Below are positions 49,991-57,695 of a stretch of DNA of 64,000 nt, in pieces (the stretch's first letter is position 1; each line of letters begins with the position of its first letter). A program made the position numbers and the translations under genes. The notes under the pieces were generated by a model. That model worked only from the letters and a program-made list of their open reading frames with translations, did not search any database and had not been told where the DNA came from. Origin of the DNA: Mesorhizobium sp. RMAD-H1 (GTDB lineage: Bacteria > Pseudomonadota > Alphaproteobacteria > Rhizobiales > Rhizobiaceae). The stretch is from positions 204,667 to 268,666 of the forward strand of contig NZ_JACHWN010000009.1 in the NCBI RefSeq assembly GCF_014191375.1. Reading direction: 5' to 3'.

Positions 49991-50834
49991 GGGCGCCTCC
50001 CGCCTTCACGGCCTGCGTATGCTCGTGCGTGTGGTGATGACCGTCATGCTCATGGCAGTGGTCGGTGACGGATCCGTCAGCGTGACGGACACGCCCGTCG
50101 GGGAGATGGGTATGGTCATGATGATGCTCGTAGACGGCGAGCGGTCCCCTGGCGCGGGGGCCGAAGAGCCTTGCATATTCCGGACTGGCGGCGACATCCT
50201 TCGGCGTGCCGCTGCAGCATATATGTCCGTTGAGGCAGATGACGCGGTCAGTGGCGGCCATCACCAGATGCAGGTCGTGCGAGATGAGGAGCACGCCGCA
50301 ATGGGAGGTGTCACGCAATTTCTCGATCAGATCATAAAGCGCGGCTTCCCCGATGAAGTCCACTCCTTGCACCGGCTCGTCGAGGACAAGAATGTCGGGT
50401 TTTCGCACCATTGCCCTGGCGAGCAGCGCCCGCTGGAATTCTCCGCCGGAGAGGTGGCGCAGCTCGGCCCTGGCGAGATGGGGAATGCCGACCGCTTCAA
50501 GCGATTGCTCGACATCCCGCTTCTTCTGCGGAGCGGTGAGCGTGATGAGCCGCTGGACGGTGAGCGGCAGCGTCCAGTCGATCGTCAGTTTCTGGGGCAC
50601 ATAGCCGATGCGAAGACCAGGCGCATGGACGACCTGCCCCTCATCGGGCTTCAGCACCTTGATCGCCAGCTTGGCCGTGGTGCTCTTGCCCGCGCCATTC
50701 GGCCCGATCAGTGTGACGATCTCGCCGCGCTTCAATTGGAGGTCGATGTCGCGGACCAGCCATCTGCCGCTGCGGAACACTCCGGCATTCCTGATGTCGA
50801 TGAGAGACGCTGGGTCCTTATGGGCAGTCTGCAT
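49983..50834 (-). CDS. znuC: Zinc ABC transporter ATPase ZnuC with His-rich tail
   Basis: A 283-residue ATPase. Walker A is GPNGAGKST near residue 42, signature LSGGEFQRALLARA near 133, Walker B ILVLDEPVQGVD near 155, with the ABC-metal pattern NAGVFRSGRWLVRDIDLQLKRGEIVTLIG. The last ~50 residues (about 234-283) are an extension very rich in His, Asp and Glu (HHHDHTH, HCHEHDGHHHTHEHT) that resembles metal-binding loops of periplasmic ZnuA. ATG 50834 is chosen; an in-frame GTG at 50855 is also open. Overlaps znuB. Confidence 0.92.
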   Translation of the reverse strand: MQTAHKDPASLIDIRNAGVFRSGRWLVRDIDLQLKRGEIVTLIGPNGAGKSTTAKLAIKVLKPDEGQVVHAPGLRIGYVPQKLTIDWTLPLTVQRLITLTAPQKKRDVEQSLEAVGIPHLARAELRHLSGGEFQRALLARAMVRKPDILVLDEPVQGVDFIGEAALYDLIEKLRDTSHCGVLLISHDLHLVMAATDRVICLNGHICCSGTPKDVAASPEYARLFGPRARGPLAVYEHHHDHTHLPDGRVRHADGSVTDHCHEHDGHHHTHEHTQAVKAGGARA

Positions 50835-50877
50835 TCCGATTTTTCCAGAGAGCACTTGTCATGCCTTATGGCAGACG

Positions 50878-50913
50878 TTATAGCATTACGCAACTGATGT
50901 AATATAATAACAT
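50878..50913. promoter_or_regulatory. Zur operator region in the znuC-znuA gap
   Basis: ATGTAATATAATAACAT (50897-50913) is a 17-bp imperfect palindrome of the Zur-box type (ATGTTATA...TATAACAT). A second half-match, GTTATAGCATTAC, lies next to it at 50878-50890. Between divergent znuC and znuA, so one or two bound Zur dimers would block both promoters. Confidence 0.65.
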
Positions 50914-50950
50914 ATCGGTTGCCGACAGTCCGAGTTCAATGAGAGGTATC

Positions 50951-52000
50951 ATGAAAATTCTCCGTTCCCTTCTGCTTGCCTCAGCCGTTTTCGCCGGTGC
51001 TGGATCCGCTTTCGCCGCCGACAGGGAAGGCGTCGTCGCCTCGATCAAGCCGATCCATTCACTGGTTGCCGCCGTGATGGAGGGCGTCGGCGAGCCCACG
51101 CTCATCGTTCGCGGCACGGGCTCGGAGCATGTCTATAGCCTCAGGCCCTCCGATGCGGAAGCGATCGAACATGCCAAGGTGATCTTCTGGGCCGGGCCCG
51201 GCATGGAAACCTTTCTCCAGAAGCCTTTCGAGACCCTCGCCAAGGGCGCAGAGGTTGTCGCGCTGGAGGATGCTCCAGGCCTGACGAAGCTCAAATTCCG
51301 CGAGGGCGGTCCGTTCGAAGCCCATAAGCACGGGGACGAAGCCGAAGAAGGTCATGATCATGACGGCCATGACCACGCACATCAAAAGGCGGATGACGGC
51401 CACGAACATGCCGAGGGCGATCACGCCGAGGAAACCGCGCATTCGGAAGACCATGATCACCACCATCACGCACACGGCGAATACGACCTGCATTTCTGGC
51501 TCGATCCGGAGAATGCGAAGGTGCTCGTGCAGGATATCGCCAGGACGCTTTCGGAATCCGACCCCGAGCATGCCGAGCGTTACAAGGCCAATGCGGATGC
51601 CTATTCGGCCAAGCTCGATGCGCTGACGAAGGATGTCGCGGCCGAGCTCCAGCCGGTCAAGGACAAGCCGTTCATCGTCTTTCACGATGCCTATCAATAT
51701 TTCGAAAAGCGGTTCGGCGTGAATACGGTCGGCTCGATCACCGTCAGCCCTGAAAACACGCCCGGCGCACAGCGCGTTTCGGAAATCCATGAGAAAATAA
51801 AGCAGCTCGGCGCCACCTGCGTTTTTGCGGAACCGCAGTTCGAGCCGCGTCTGGTCAAGACCGTCACCGAAGGCACCAAGGCGAAATCTGGCGTGCTGGA
51901 TCCGCTGGGCGCATCGCTGAAGGATGGTCCGGATCTCTACCCGCAGCTCATCCGCAACCTGGCGGATTCGTTGAAGAGCTGCCTATCGGAAGCAGGCTAA
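50951..52000 (+). CDS. znuA: Zinc-binding periplasmic protein ZnuA
   Basis: A 349-residue cluster-9 metal-binding protein. Signal peptide about residues 1-23 (MKILRSLLLASAVFAGAGSAFAA). Metal ligands are expected in SIKPIHSLVAAVM, the His in HFWLDPENAK and in IVFHDAYQYFEKRF; a long His/Asp/Glu-rich loop covers about residues 118-178. The ATG at 50951 has GAGAGG 4 nt upstream; ATG 50939 adds four residues. Divergent from znuCB-zur, as in Brucella. Confidence 0.95.
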   Translation: MKILRSLLLASAVFAGAGSAFAADREGVVASIKPIHSLVAAVMEGVGEPTLIVRGTGSEHVYSLRPSDAEAIEHAKVIFWAGPGMETFLQKPFETLAKGAEVVALEDAPGLTKLKFREGGPFEAHKHGDEAEEGHDHDGHDHAHQKADDGHEHAEGDHAEETAHSEDHDHHHHAHGEYDLHFWLDPENAKVLVQDIARTLSESDPEHAERYKANADAYSAKLDALTKDVAAELQPVKDKPFIVFHDAYQYFEKRFGVNTVGSITVSPENTPGAQRVSEIHEKIKQLGATCVFAEPQFEPRLVKTVTEGTKAKSGVLDPLGASLKDGPDLYPQLIRNLADSLKSCLSEAG

Positions 52001-52020
52001 GATTTATAACCGCTTTCACG

Positions 52021-52054
52021 GCCATCTCTCCCTTGCGAGCAGGGGAGAGGTGGC
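52021..52054 (+). terminator. Hairpin after znuA
   Basis: GCCATCTCTCCC, a short loop TTGCGAGCA, then GGGGAGAGGTGGC: a long GC-rich stem with minor mismatches 20 bp past the znuA stop. No T-run; it may be a rho-independent-like 3' stabiliser or a REP-type unit. Confidence 0.5.
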
Positions 52055-52092
52055 GAGCCTGCCGTGTCTGGTGTGCGCGAGAGACGGCAGCC

Positions 52093-52527
52093 CTAAACCT
52101 TCAGGAATTCGTCCATAGCAGGTGCGCCTGTTTCCGCGAGCGTCTTGTTATCCAGAACCATGGCGATTGCCTCGCGCACTTCCAGCATCATCAGACGGAT
52201 CTCGCAATCCTCTTCATTGCAATCCTCGCATGAGCGGTAACCGGTTTTGCTGGCACAGGAGATCGGCGCCAGCGGTCCGTCGAGGATGCGGATGATATTC
52301 CCGATGCGGATCTCGCTGGCCGGCCTGGCGAGGCAGAAGCCGCCGCCCTTTCCCTTGCGGCTATGCACGAAACCGGCATTGCGCAATTCGGTCAGGATAT
52401 TGTCGAGGAACTTGCGCGGGATGTGGCGCGCCGTGGCGATCTCGTTGACCGATGCAAGTTCACCTTTCCCGATCTCGGCCAGATGGACCATCGCCTTGAG
52501 GCCGTATTTCCCTTTCTTGGTCAGCAT
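52093..52527 (-). CDS. Rrf2-family transcriptional regulator with a Cys cluster
   Basis: A 144-residue Rrf2-type regulator. Winged helix at about residues 1-70 (LTKKGKYGLKAMVHLAEIGKGELASVNEIATARHIPRKFLDNILTELRNAGFVHSRKGKGGGFCLARP), then a dimerisation helix. Four cysteines, Cys91, Cys100, Cys103 and Cys108, occupy the region where IscR binds its [2Fe-2S] cluster (Cys92/98/104), so an Fe-S or redox sensor is likely. It does not match RirA, the iron regulator of rhizobia, at the N-terminus. ATG 52527 is the family start; the open frame goes on to 52611. Target unknown. Confidence 0.85.
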   Translation of the reverse strand: MLTKKGKYGLKAMVHLAEIGKGELASVNEIATARHIPRKFLDNILTELRNAGFVHSRKGKGGGFCLARPASEIRIGNIIRILDGPLAPISCASKTGYRSCEDCNEEDCEIRLMMLEVREAIAMVLDNKTLAETGAPAMDEFLKV

Positions 52528-52680
52528 GGCCGTTCCCGGGACAAGATGCAGTCCTTCCTGGCCGTGCAGAAAGTACGGCCATTGCAATCGCGCGTTACTA
52601 TCTCTCTCCACCAGACTTAAGAATTCGCCGACCGTGTCGCAAGCATTTTGTCAACGATCCGAAAGCTTTGCCAAAGATTC

Positions 52681-53850
52681 TTATTCGAATGAATCACCGA
52701 AGACGATCTGCCCGTCGATGACGGTTCTCCTGACATCGAGCTGATCGTCGAGATGCAGGAAACTGGCGCGCATTCCCTCACGCAGTGCGCCGAGCCGATC
52801 GCCGAGGCCGATGCTCGTCGCAGGGTAGAGCGAGGCCATGCGCAGGGCTTCCTCAAGCGGCAGGCCGATGGTACGATGCATGAAACGGACTGCCGAGATC
52901 ATGTCGAGATCGGCGCCGGCCAGCGTTCCGTCGGCAAGCGTCAGGCGGCCCTCGGCGCGATAGATCGTCCGCCCGTTGAGGGTAAAGCTTGTCATATCCG
53001 TGCCGATCGTCGACATGGCATCGGTCACGAGAAAGATGTGTCCGGGACCGGTCTTGGCCCGCAGCGCGACGCGCATGGCGGCCGGGTCGACATGGAAACC
53101 GTCGGCAATCAGGCCGGCATTGAGGCTGCCGATGTCGAGGGCAGCACCCACCATGCCTGGTTCGCGGTGGCCGAGCGGGCTCATGGCGTTGAAAAGATGG
53201 GTCACCATCGAGGCACCGGCTGCGGCCGCATGCGCGGCCGTTTCATAAGAGCAATCGGAATGACCGAGGCTGACCACGATGCCGGCATGCACAAGCGCCT
53301 GGATCTGCCCGTTGGTGATGTTTTCCGGAGCGGCGGTCAGGAGCAGGACGGGAAGATGCTTTCGCGCTTCGATCAGCCGGGCGAGATCGCTCTCGTCCAT
53401 GGGGCGTATCAGGGCCGGATCATGCGCGCCCTTGCGCTGCACCGACAGATGCGGTCCCTCGAGATGCAGGCCGAGAAAGCCCGGTAGTTTCGCGCGCTCC
53501 GCTTCCTCTCCGGCGGCGATGGCGGCTGCCGTGATCTCGCGTGTGTCGGTGATCAGCGTCGGCAGCAGCCCCGTCGTGCCGAATCTGGCATGTGCGGCGC
53601 AGATGGTGCGGATGGCATCGAGATCGGGATGCTCGTTCAGCAATACCCCGCCGCCGCCATTCACCTGCAGGTCGATGAAGCCGGGCACAAGCATCCCGTC
53701 CTGCAGGGAGATAATGCGTATCCCGGAGGGAGCGGCATCCCGGGTGGTGACGGCTTCAATCAACCCGCCGCGCAGAATCAGTGCCGCATCGTGCAGCCAT
53801 CGTTCGCCATCGAAAATACGCGGCGCGGTCAGGGCAAATCGTTCGCTCAT
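52681..53850 (-). CDS. nagA: N-acetylglucosamine-6-phosphate deacetylase NagA
   Basis: A 389-residue amidohydrolase converting GlcNAc-6-phosphate to glucosamine-6-phosphate and acetate. Metal/catalytic stretches: PGFIDLQVNGGGG, GLHLEGPHLS (metal Glu), VSLGHSDCSYE (His), MVTHLFNAMSPLGHREPG (His) and LVTDAMSTIGT (catalytic Asp, near residue 275). Normal length. It is last in the kinase-gntR-SIS-nagA operon and overlaps the SIS gene as ATGA. Confidence 0.95.
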   Translation of the reverse strand: MSERFALTAPRIFDGERWLHDAALILRGGLIEAVTTRDAAPSGIRIISLQDGMLVPGFIDLQVNGGGGVLLNEHPDLDAIRTICAAHARFGTTGLLPTLITDTREITAAAIAAGEEAERAKLPGFLGLHLEGPHLSVQRKGAHDPALIRPMDESDLARLIEARKHLPVLLLTAAPENITNGQIQALVHAGIVVSLGHSDCSYETAAHAAAAGASMVTHLFNAMSPLGHREPGMVGAALDIGSLNAGLIADGFHVDPAAMRVALRAKTGPGHIFLVTDAMSTIGTDMTSFTLNGRTIYRAEGRLTLADGTLAGADLDMISAVRFMHRTIGLPLEEALRMASLYPATSIGLGDRLGALREGMRASFLHLDDQLDVRRTVIDGQIVFGDSFE

Positions 53851-54878
53851 AGGGTTTCGGTCACTTTGCGCAAATGAGGGGGCTGGTCCGGATTGAAACC
53901 GCGATGGCGCGACAGTGCTTCGACGAAGCCGTAGAAGGAGACTAGAAGCGCCAGCGGATCGGTCAGGCGGTGCGGCGTGGCGACGAAGGGCAGGGACCTC
54001 GCCGCGGTCCTTTCGGTCGAGGTCACGAAAACGGCTGCCCCCTGCGCCGCGATCCGGTCGCAGGTCTCGATGATCGATTTTTCCGCCTGGTCGCGGGCGG
54101 TGAGCGCCAGCACGGGGAAGCGCTCGCCGACGATGGCGACGGGACCATGCAGGACTTCCGCCGCGCTATAGGCCTCGGCGTGCAGGGAGCTCGTTTCCTT
54201 GAATTTCAGCGCCGTTTCGCTGGCGATGGCGAAGGAGGGCCCGCGTCCGAGGACGAAGAGCGAATCGCGGCCTTCCAGCGCCTCCGCCAGGGGAGACCAG
54301 TCGCAGGTGAGCGCATCGGCGAGGCACCGCGGCAATTGGTCGAGGGCGGAGAGCAATTCCGTATCGTTCGTCCAATGGGCGAGGAGACCAAGACCCGCCA
54401 CTGCTGACGCGACGAATGTCTTTGTCGCCGCGACGCTCTTTTCGGGGCCGGCAAGGATATCGATCGGAAAATCGCAGGTCTGTGCGAGGGGTGAATCCGG
54501 CGAATTGCTGATGGCGAATGTCAGGGCGCCGCTTTCGCGCGCCAGTTCGGCCATCGTCACGATATCGGGGCTTTTTCCGGACTGCGAGATCGCGATTGCC
54601 GCGGCATTGGCGAGCTTCAGCTGGACGCCATAGATCGAAGCGATGGAGGGGCCGAGCGAGGCGACGGCAACGCCGGCGGTCAACTCGGTCGCATATTTGA
54701 GATAGGTCGCCACATGGTCCGACGAGCCGCGCGCGATGGATGCAAGGAAGGTCGGGTCCTTTTCGCGCAAAAGACCTCCCGCCTTGCGCAATATACCGCT
54801 CGATTCGTCGAGGAGGCGCGCCACCACATCCGGAATGGAGGCGATCTCCGCGTGCATGAGACTGGGCTGTGTGGTCAA
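53847..54878 (-). CDS. SIS-domain glucosamine-6-phosphate deaminase (NagB-II/GlmS-like)
   Basis: A 343-residue protein with two SIS domains, corresponding to the isomerase half of GlmS without the glutaminase. Motifs: ARGSSDHVATYLKYATEL near residue 50, ISQSGKSPDI near 98, ETALKFKETSSLHAEAYSAAEVLHGP near 220, and a C-terminal NPDQPPHLRKVTETL like the GlmS tail. Members of this type deaminate glucosamine-6-phosphate to fructose-6-phosphate and ammonia. Next to nagA this fits the last step of amino-sugar catabolism. Overlaps its neighbours by 4 nt on both sides. Confidence 0.88.
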   Translation of the reverse strand: MTTQPSLMHAEIASIPDVVARLLDESSGILRKAGGLLREKDPTFLASIARGSSDHVATYLKYATELTAGVAVASLGPSIASIYGVQLKLANAAAIAISQSGKSPDIVTMAELARESGALTFAISNSPDSPLAQTCDFPIDILAGPEKSVAATKTFVASAVAGLGLLAHWTNDTELLSALDQLPRCLADALTCDWSPLAEALEGRDSLFVLGRGPSFAIASETALKFKETSSLHAEAYSAAEVLHGPVAIVGERFPVLALTARDQAEKSIIETCDRIAAQGAAVFVTSTERTAARSLPFVATPHRLTDPLALLVSFYGFVEALSRHRGFNPDQPPHLRKVTETL

Positions 54879-55675
54879 AGAACCGCTCCCGCTGCTTCCG
54901 CCGATTGTCCCGATGGCCCGCTGAGGCGCAGCTCGGCGATGAATTCATAGGCATCGGCCCGGTAGATCGAGCGGGTGAACTCGATCACCTTGCCGGATTC
55001 CAGATAGGAGATGCGCTCGATGTTGAGGCTCGCCGAACCCGGTTGGACCTCGAGGATACGCGCGTCATTCTCCTTCAAGATGGCGGCCGAAATACGCTGG
55101 ATCGCCCGCACCGGCCGATTTCCATGCTCGGCCAGAACCGCATAGAGCGATGTCGTCACATCCTCCGGGCGTGGCAGGACGCTTGCCGCCAGCGCCGCCC
55201 GCTCGATCGCCATCGGCGTGTCGTTGGCGACGCGCAGGCGGCTGATGCGGGCGACCTTTTCGCCCGATGTGAGGCCAAGCGCCACCATCTCCTCGGGCGA
55301 GGGGGCGTAGATACCGCGATCGAGCCATACCGAGCGGACGATCATGCCGCGCCGCGCCATATCCTCGGTAAAGGACGTGAGCTGGGTGAGATATTGTTCC
55401 ACCGGCTTGACACGCGGGGCGACGAAGGTGCCGGAGCCGTGGCGCTGGATGAGCAGGCCTTCCTTCACCAGTTCCTGCACGGCCTTGCGCACCGTGACGC
55501 GGGACACATCGGCCATGCTGGCGATTTCGCGCTCCGGCGGCAGGGCGTCGCCTGATTTGATGAGGCCGCGCTCGACGGCGCTTTCGATGATCCGCTTGAG
55601 CTTGACATAGAGCGGGCCGCCATTGGGCGACTGCACCGCGATATCGGCGAAGATGGCCCGCATCGAATCAGCCAT
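54875..55675 (-). CDS. GntR/HutC-family transcriptional regulator
   Basis: A 266-residue regulator: winged helix (about residues 18-85, GPLYVKLKRIIESAVERGLIKSGDALPPEREIASMADVSRVTVRKAVQELVKEGLLIQRHGSGTFV) followed by a UTRA ligand-binding domain (about 105-245). ATG 55675 overlaps the end of the kinase gene; the longer frame to 55696 is unlikely. NagR/DasR-type relatives respond to GlcN-6-P or GlcNAc-6-P. It probably controls both divergent transcripts via the TACCAATA repeats at 56575. Confidence 0.88.
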   Translation of the reverse strand: MADSMRAIFADIAVQSPNGGPLYVKLKRIIESAVERGLIKSGDALPPEREIASMADVSRVTVRKAVQELVKEGLLIQRHGSGTFVAPRVKPVEQYLTQLTSFTEDMARRGMIVRSVWLDRGIYAPSPEEMVALGLTSGEKVARISRLRVANDTPMAIERAALAASVLPRPEDVTTSLYAVLAEHGNRPVRAIQRISAAILKENDARILEVQPGSASLNIERISYLESGKVIEFTRSIYRADAYEFIAELRLSGPSGQSAEAAGAVL

Positions 55676-56549
55676 GGTCCACCTCCGCCTGCGCAAAGTG
55701 CTTTACCGCAAGCCTGACCGCGCCGCTCAAGGCATCGCCCATCGGCGACTGCAGGCGGTTGCGGTATTTCGGCGACAGCCTCGGCGCATAGAGCGGTCCG
55801 AGTCCGCCGATCAGGCAAAGCCTTTCCTGCCCGGGCGGCATGATCGCGTCGAGCGCTTCCTCGATTGTGTTGACCGACCGCTCGATGAGCATGAGGGCGA
55901 GCCCGTCGCCTTTGTCGGCATATTCGAAGACCAGCGGCGCATAGGTGCCGAAATCGCTGGGACGGGCGTCACGGGCGAAGGTGACGATCCGGTCCGGATT
56001 GTTGTCGAACAGCGCCATGGCTTTTTCCGCCAATGGTGAGGAGGGATGAACGCCGTCATAGGCAAGTAGCGCTTCCTCCAAGAGGTCGCGGCCAAGGCGC
56101 GCGCCGCCACCCAGATCGCTCACCTTGAAGCCCCAACCACCGATCGTGCGGATACGGTCTTTTTCACGAGTGATGAAGACCGAGCCGGTGCCGAGGATGA
56201 CGACGGTTCCGTCGCCTTCGCCGATGGCTCCGTGAAGCGCGATGGCCGCGTCGGATTTCACCGTGGCGCGGGCGAAGGGCAGCAGCTTTTCGAGCCGCGC
56301 TCCATTGTTGTTCACATTTGCGCCGGCCAGACCGAGGACCGCGGAAATCGAGCTTGTCGCGCTCTCATCAAGACTCGCTTCCGCCAGCGCCTGCCGAGTC
56401 GCCGCCAGGATATTGGCCCGCGCATCGTCTATATCGGTCATGATATTGGCCGCACCGCTCCTGCCGCGGCCAATGATCCTGCCCGTCCTGTCCGCCAGAG
56501 CCGCGCGGCATCCGGTGCCGCCGCCATCAATTCCGAGAAGAAGTTCCAC
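55668..56549 (-). CDS. BadF/BadG/NagK-family amino-sugar kinase
   Basis: A 293-residue sugar kinase of the ASKHA fold. The phosphate-1 loop is LLGIDGGGTGCRAALADRTG (residues 3-22), phosphate-2 region GTVVILGTGSVFITR near 120 and adenosine region CLIGGLGPLYAP near 255. The start is GTG 56549, with AGGAGG 9 nt upstream; the frame upstream of this is not coding-like. BadF-type kinases include GlcNAc kinases and MurK of Clostridium, which phosphorylates MurNAc and GlcNAc at O6. Beside murQ and nagA it should supply MurNAc-6-P and/or GlcNAc-6-P. First gene of its operon. Confidence 0.86.
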   Translation of the reverse strand: MELLLGIDGGGTGCRAALADRTGRIIGRGRSGAANIMTDIDDARANILAATRQALAEASLDESATSSISAVLGLAGANVNNNGARLEKLLPFARATVKSDAAIALHGAIGEGDGTVVILGTGSVFITREKDRIRTIGGWGFKVSDLGGGARLGRDLLEEALLAYDGVHPSSPLAEKAMALFDNNPDRIVTFARDARPSDFGTYAPLVFEYADKGDGLALMLIERSVNTIEEALDAIMPPGQERLCLIGGLGPLYAPRLSPKYRNRLQSPMGDALSGAVRLAVKHFAQAEVDHG

Positions 56550-56574
56550 GCGCTGCGCCTCCTGTGAATTATGA

Positions 56575-56593
56575 TACCAATAAAGTACCAATA
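56575..56593. promoter_or_regulatory. Tandem TACCAATA repeats, probable GntR operator
   Basis: TACCAATA at 56575-56582 and 56586-56593, 11 bp apart (one helical turn), 26 bp upstream of the kinase start. A related TGGTATT in the opposite sense lies near 56706, in front of murQ. Position and phasing suit binding by the GntR regulator of this island. Confidence 0.45.
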
Positions 56594-56749
56594 GCCAAGT
56601 CCTAAATCTCATCAGAAGCTTCAATTTCACAAATCGCTGAAAAAGCTTGTGATTTTCCGGGCCGGGAAATTTGATCGCAAGAAATCGTTAAGGTCTCTGG
56701 ACAAGTGGTATTTTTTTGGCATTATCAATCCAGTGGGAGAACAGACATA

Positions 56750-57673
56750 ATGGCCGTAAATCGGACCGAACAGCTGAATGAGGGCGCGCGGGGGCTTGAT
56801 TGCCAGCCGCCGCATCATATCGCGGTCCTTCTTGCCAAGGCGCAGGAAGAGGCTGCCGCTGTCGTCGCTTCTTCCTCCAACGATATTGCCGCCGCCGCCG
56901 ATCTGATAGCCGACGCGCTGGGACAGGGCGGTCGTCTCGCCTATGCGGCGGCGGGCAGCTCCGGACTGATGGCGCTCGCCGATGCGCTGGAGCTGCCGGG
57001 CACGTTCGGCATTCCGCGTGATCGTATCATTGTTCTTCTCGCCGGCGGTGTCGCTAGCCTGACGAACCTGACCGGCGCGCCGGAAGACGACCCGGAGCAG
57101 GGTGTGCGCGACGTTTCATCCGCAGAGCTCGTTTCCGGCGATTGCCTGATCGCCGTTTCGGCAAGCGGATCGACGCCTTATGCCGTGGGCGCCCTGCGGG
57201 CTGCGAAGGACCGTGGCCTGAAGACGATTGCCATAGCCAATAATCCGGGGGCACCCATTCTGGAAGAGGCCGATATCGGCATCCTCCTGGCGACGCCTCC
57301 GGAAATAATAGCGGGGTCAACCCGCATGGGCGCAGGGACCGCCCAGAAAATCGCGCTCAATCTCTTGTCGACGCTGGCGGCCATCCGGCTGGGGCATGTC
57401 CATGACGGTTACATGGTCAATCTCCACGCCGATAACCGGAAGCTTAAGGCACGGGCGGCGCGTATCGTGGCTGCAATAGCGAATTGCGGCGAGGCGGAGG
57501 CGCAGGCCTGCCTTGAGCAGACCGGCGGTTCGGTCAAGCCGGCGGTTCTTCTGGCGGCAGGCGCGGCGGATCTTGCCACCGCGCTACGGCTTCTCGACGG
57601 CAACGGACAGAAATTGCGTTCGGCGCTTTCGGAATTGGAAGGGAACCGTGGTTCCCGTCAACAGCGCGCCTGA
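56750..57673 (+). CDS. murQ: N-acetylmuramic acid 6-phosphate etherase MurQ
   Basis: A 307-residue SIS-domain lyase that splits MurNAc-6-phosphate into GlcNAc-6-phosphate and D-lactate. Diagnostic stretches: RLAYAAAGSSGLMALADALELPGTFG, AVSASGSTPYAVGALRAA and STRMGAGTAQKIALNLLSTLAAIRLGHVHDGYMVNLHADNRKLKARA. ATG 56750 follows GTGGGAGAACA and gives the MurQ start (MAVNRTEQLNEGARGLD); the open frame to 56705 is not used. First gene of the plus-strand amino-sugar/ABC operon. Confidence 0.94.
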   Translation: MAVNRTEQLNEGARGLDCQPPHHIAVLLAKAQEEAAAVVASSSNDIAAAADLIADALGQGGRLAYAAAGSSGLMALADALELPGTFGIPRDRIIVLLAGGVASLTNLTGAPEDDPEQGVRDVSSAELVSGDCLIAVSASGSTPYAVGALRAAKDRGLKTIAIANNPGAPILEEADIGILLATPPEIIAGSTRMGAGTAQKIALNLLSTLAAIRLGHVHDGYMVNLHADNRKLKARAARIVAAIANCGEAEAQACLEQTGGSVKPAVLLAAGAADLATALRLLDGNGQKLRSALSELEGNRGSRQQRA

Positions 57674-57695
57674 CCGGCGCAACAGGGAGAGTATC

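Noticed and set aside
52093..52527. RirA, the rhizobial iron regulator
   Set aside because: The protein is Rrf2-type, but its N-terminus and cysteine pattern do not match RirA as I remember it.
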